Origin: Rhypophila decipiens | Taxonomy: Eukaryota; Ascomycota; Sordariomycetes; Sordariales; Naviculisporaceae | Assembly (NCBI GenBank): GCA_033297075.1 | Contig: MU858045.1 | Location: forward strand, 1,116,001 to 1,180,000 | Length of the DNA: 64,000 nt | Direction of reading: 5' to 3' | Shown: in pieces, positions 63,859-64,000 of the stretch | How the letters are laid out: every line of letters begins with the position of its first letter | How positions within the stretch are numbered: the stretch's first letter is position 1 | Translations under genes and position numbers: made by a program | The notes under the pieces: generated by a model | Seen by the model: only the letters and a program-made list of their open reading frames with translations | What the model was told of the DNA's origin: nothing | Database searches by the model: none

Positions 63859-64000
63859 TTCGATTGTTTGCTTGTACTTGTTTCAACTTGTTGCGCGATA
63901 GAACTCGTTGAGTGCGGAGAGACGTGGTTGTGAATGTGAGGGAAAAAAGAAAAAAAAAAAGGAAACGCAGGAAAGCCCGGGAGAGGAGAGCTATTTGTAG

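Overview
The window reads as euchromatic DNA of a filamentous ascomycete. Genes are short and intron-poor, introns are about 55-110 nt with GTRNGT donors and CTRAC-like branch sites, and the contents fit the group: TIM50, CGI121, proline dehydrogenase, an endosulfine, AA9 polysaccharide monooxygenases, HET-domain genes, and a repeat whose C-to-T changes sit at CpA as expected from RIP. The mix of AA9, AA3, GH25 and HET genes suggests a Sordariomycete, possibly a Chaetomiaceae-like plant-biomass degrader; that placement is inference. The sequence alone does not name a species. All exon joins below were worked out by eye from splice signals and reading phase.

Layout. 1-9.6 kb: TIM50, a secreted repeat protein with dibasic sites, a Ted1/Cdc1-type ER phosphoesterase and a DUF3712 membrane protein. 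9.6-18 kb: a tRNA-like half, CGI121 (KEOPS), proline dehydrogenase, a small multi-pass Tim17-like protein and a ubiquitin-like-fold protein read divergently. 18-28 kb: a secreted berberine-bridge-type FAD oxidase, a 687-bp Tc1/mariner deletion derivative, an Igo1-type endosulfine, a broken HET-type gene and an AT-rich gene desert. 28-34 kb: a GH25 muramidase, a DyP-type peroxidase, a HET-domain protein and an aldo-keto reductase. 35.8-43.5 kb: a DUF4360 secreted protein, an AA9 monooxygenase, a 603-bp TA-flanked inverted-repeat element with a RIP-marked minisatellite, a secreted GMC oxidoreductase and an amidase. 44-53 kb: a secreted protein with three identical eight-cysteine modules, a RhoGAP-like protein lacking the arginine finger, and two tandem paralogous small membrane proteins. 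54-64 kb: an AA9 with CBM1, an EEF1AKMT4-like methyltransferase, a Tpt1-like protein that has lost its catalytic residues, a second intact HET protein and a small basic-tailed hypothetical protein.

Together this is core housekeeping (protein import, tRNA t6A modification, proline catabolism, PP2A control) interspersed with accessory modules: lignocellulose oxidation (two AA9s, a GMC enzyme, a DyP peroxidase), non-self recognition (two intact and one damaged HET gene), secreted repeat or cysteine-rich proteins, and relics of cut-and-paste transposons. No classical biosynthetic cluster, CRISPR, rRNA or intact tRNA gene was seen. The best candidates for undescribed biology are the repeat precursor at 3.6-5.0 kb, the eight-cysteine module protein at 44.1-44.6 kb, the arginine-less RhoGAP protein, the Tpt1-like pseudoenzyme and the tandem membrane protein pair.
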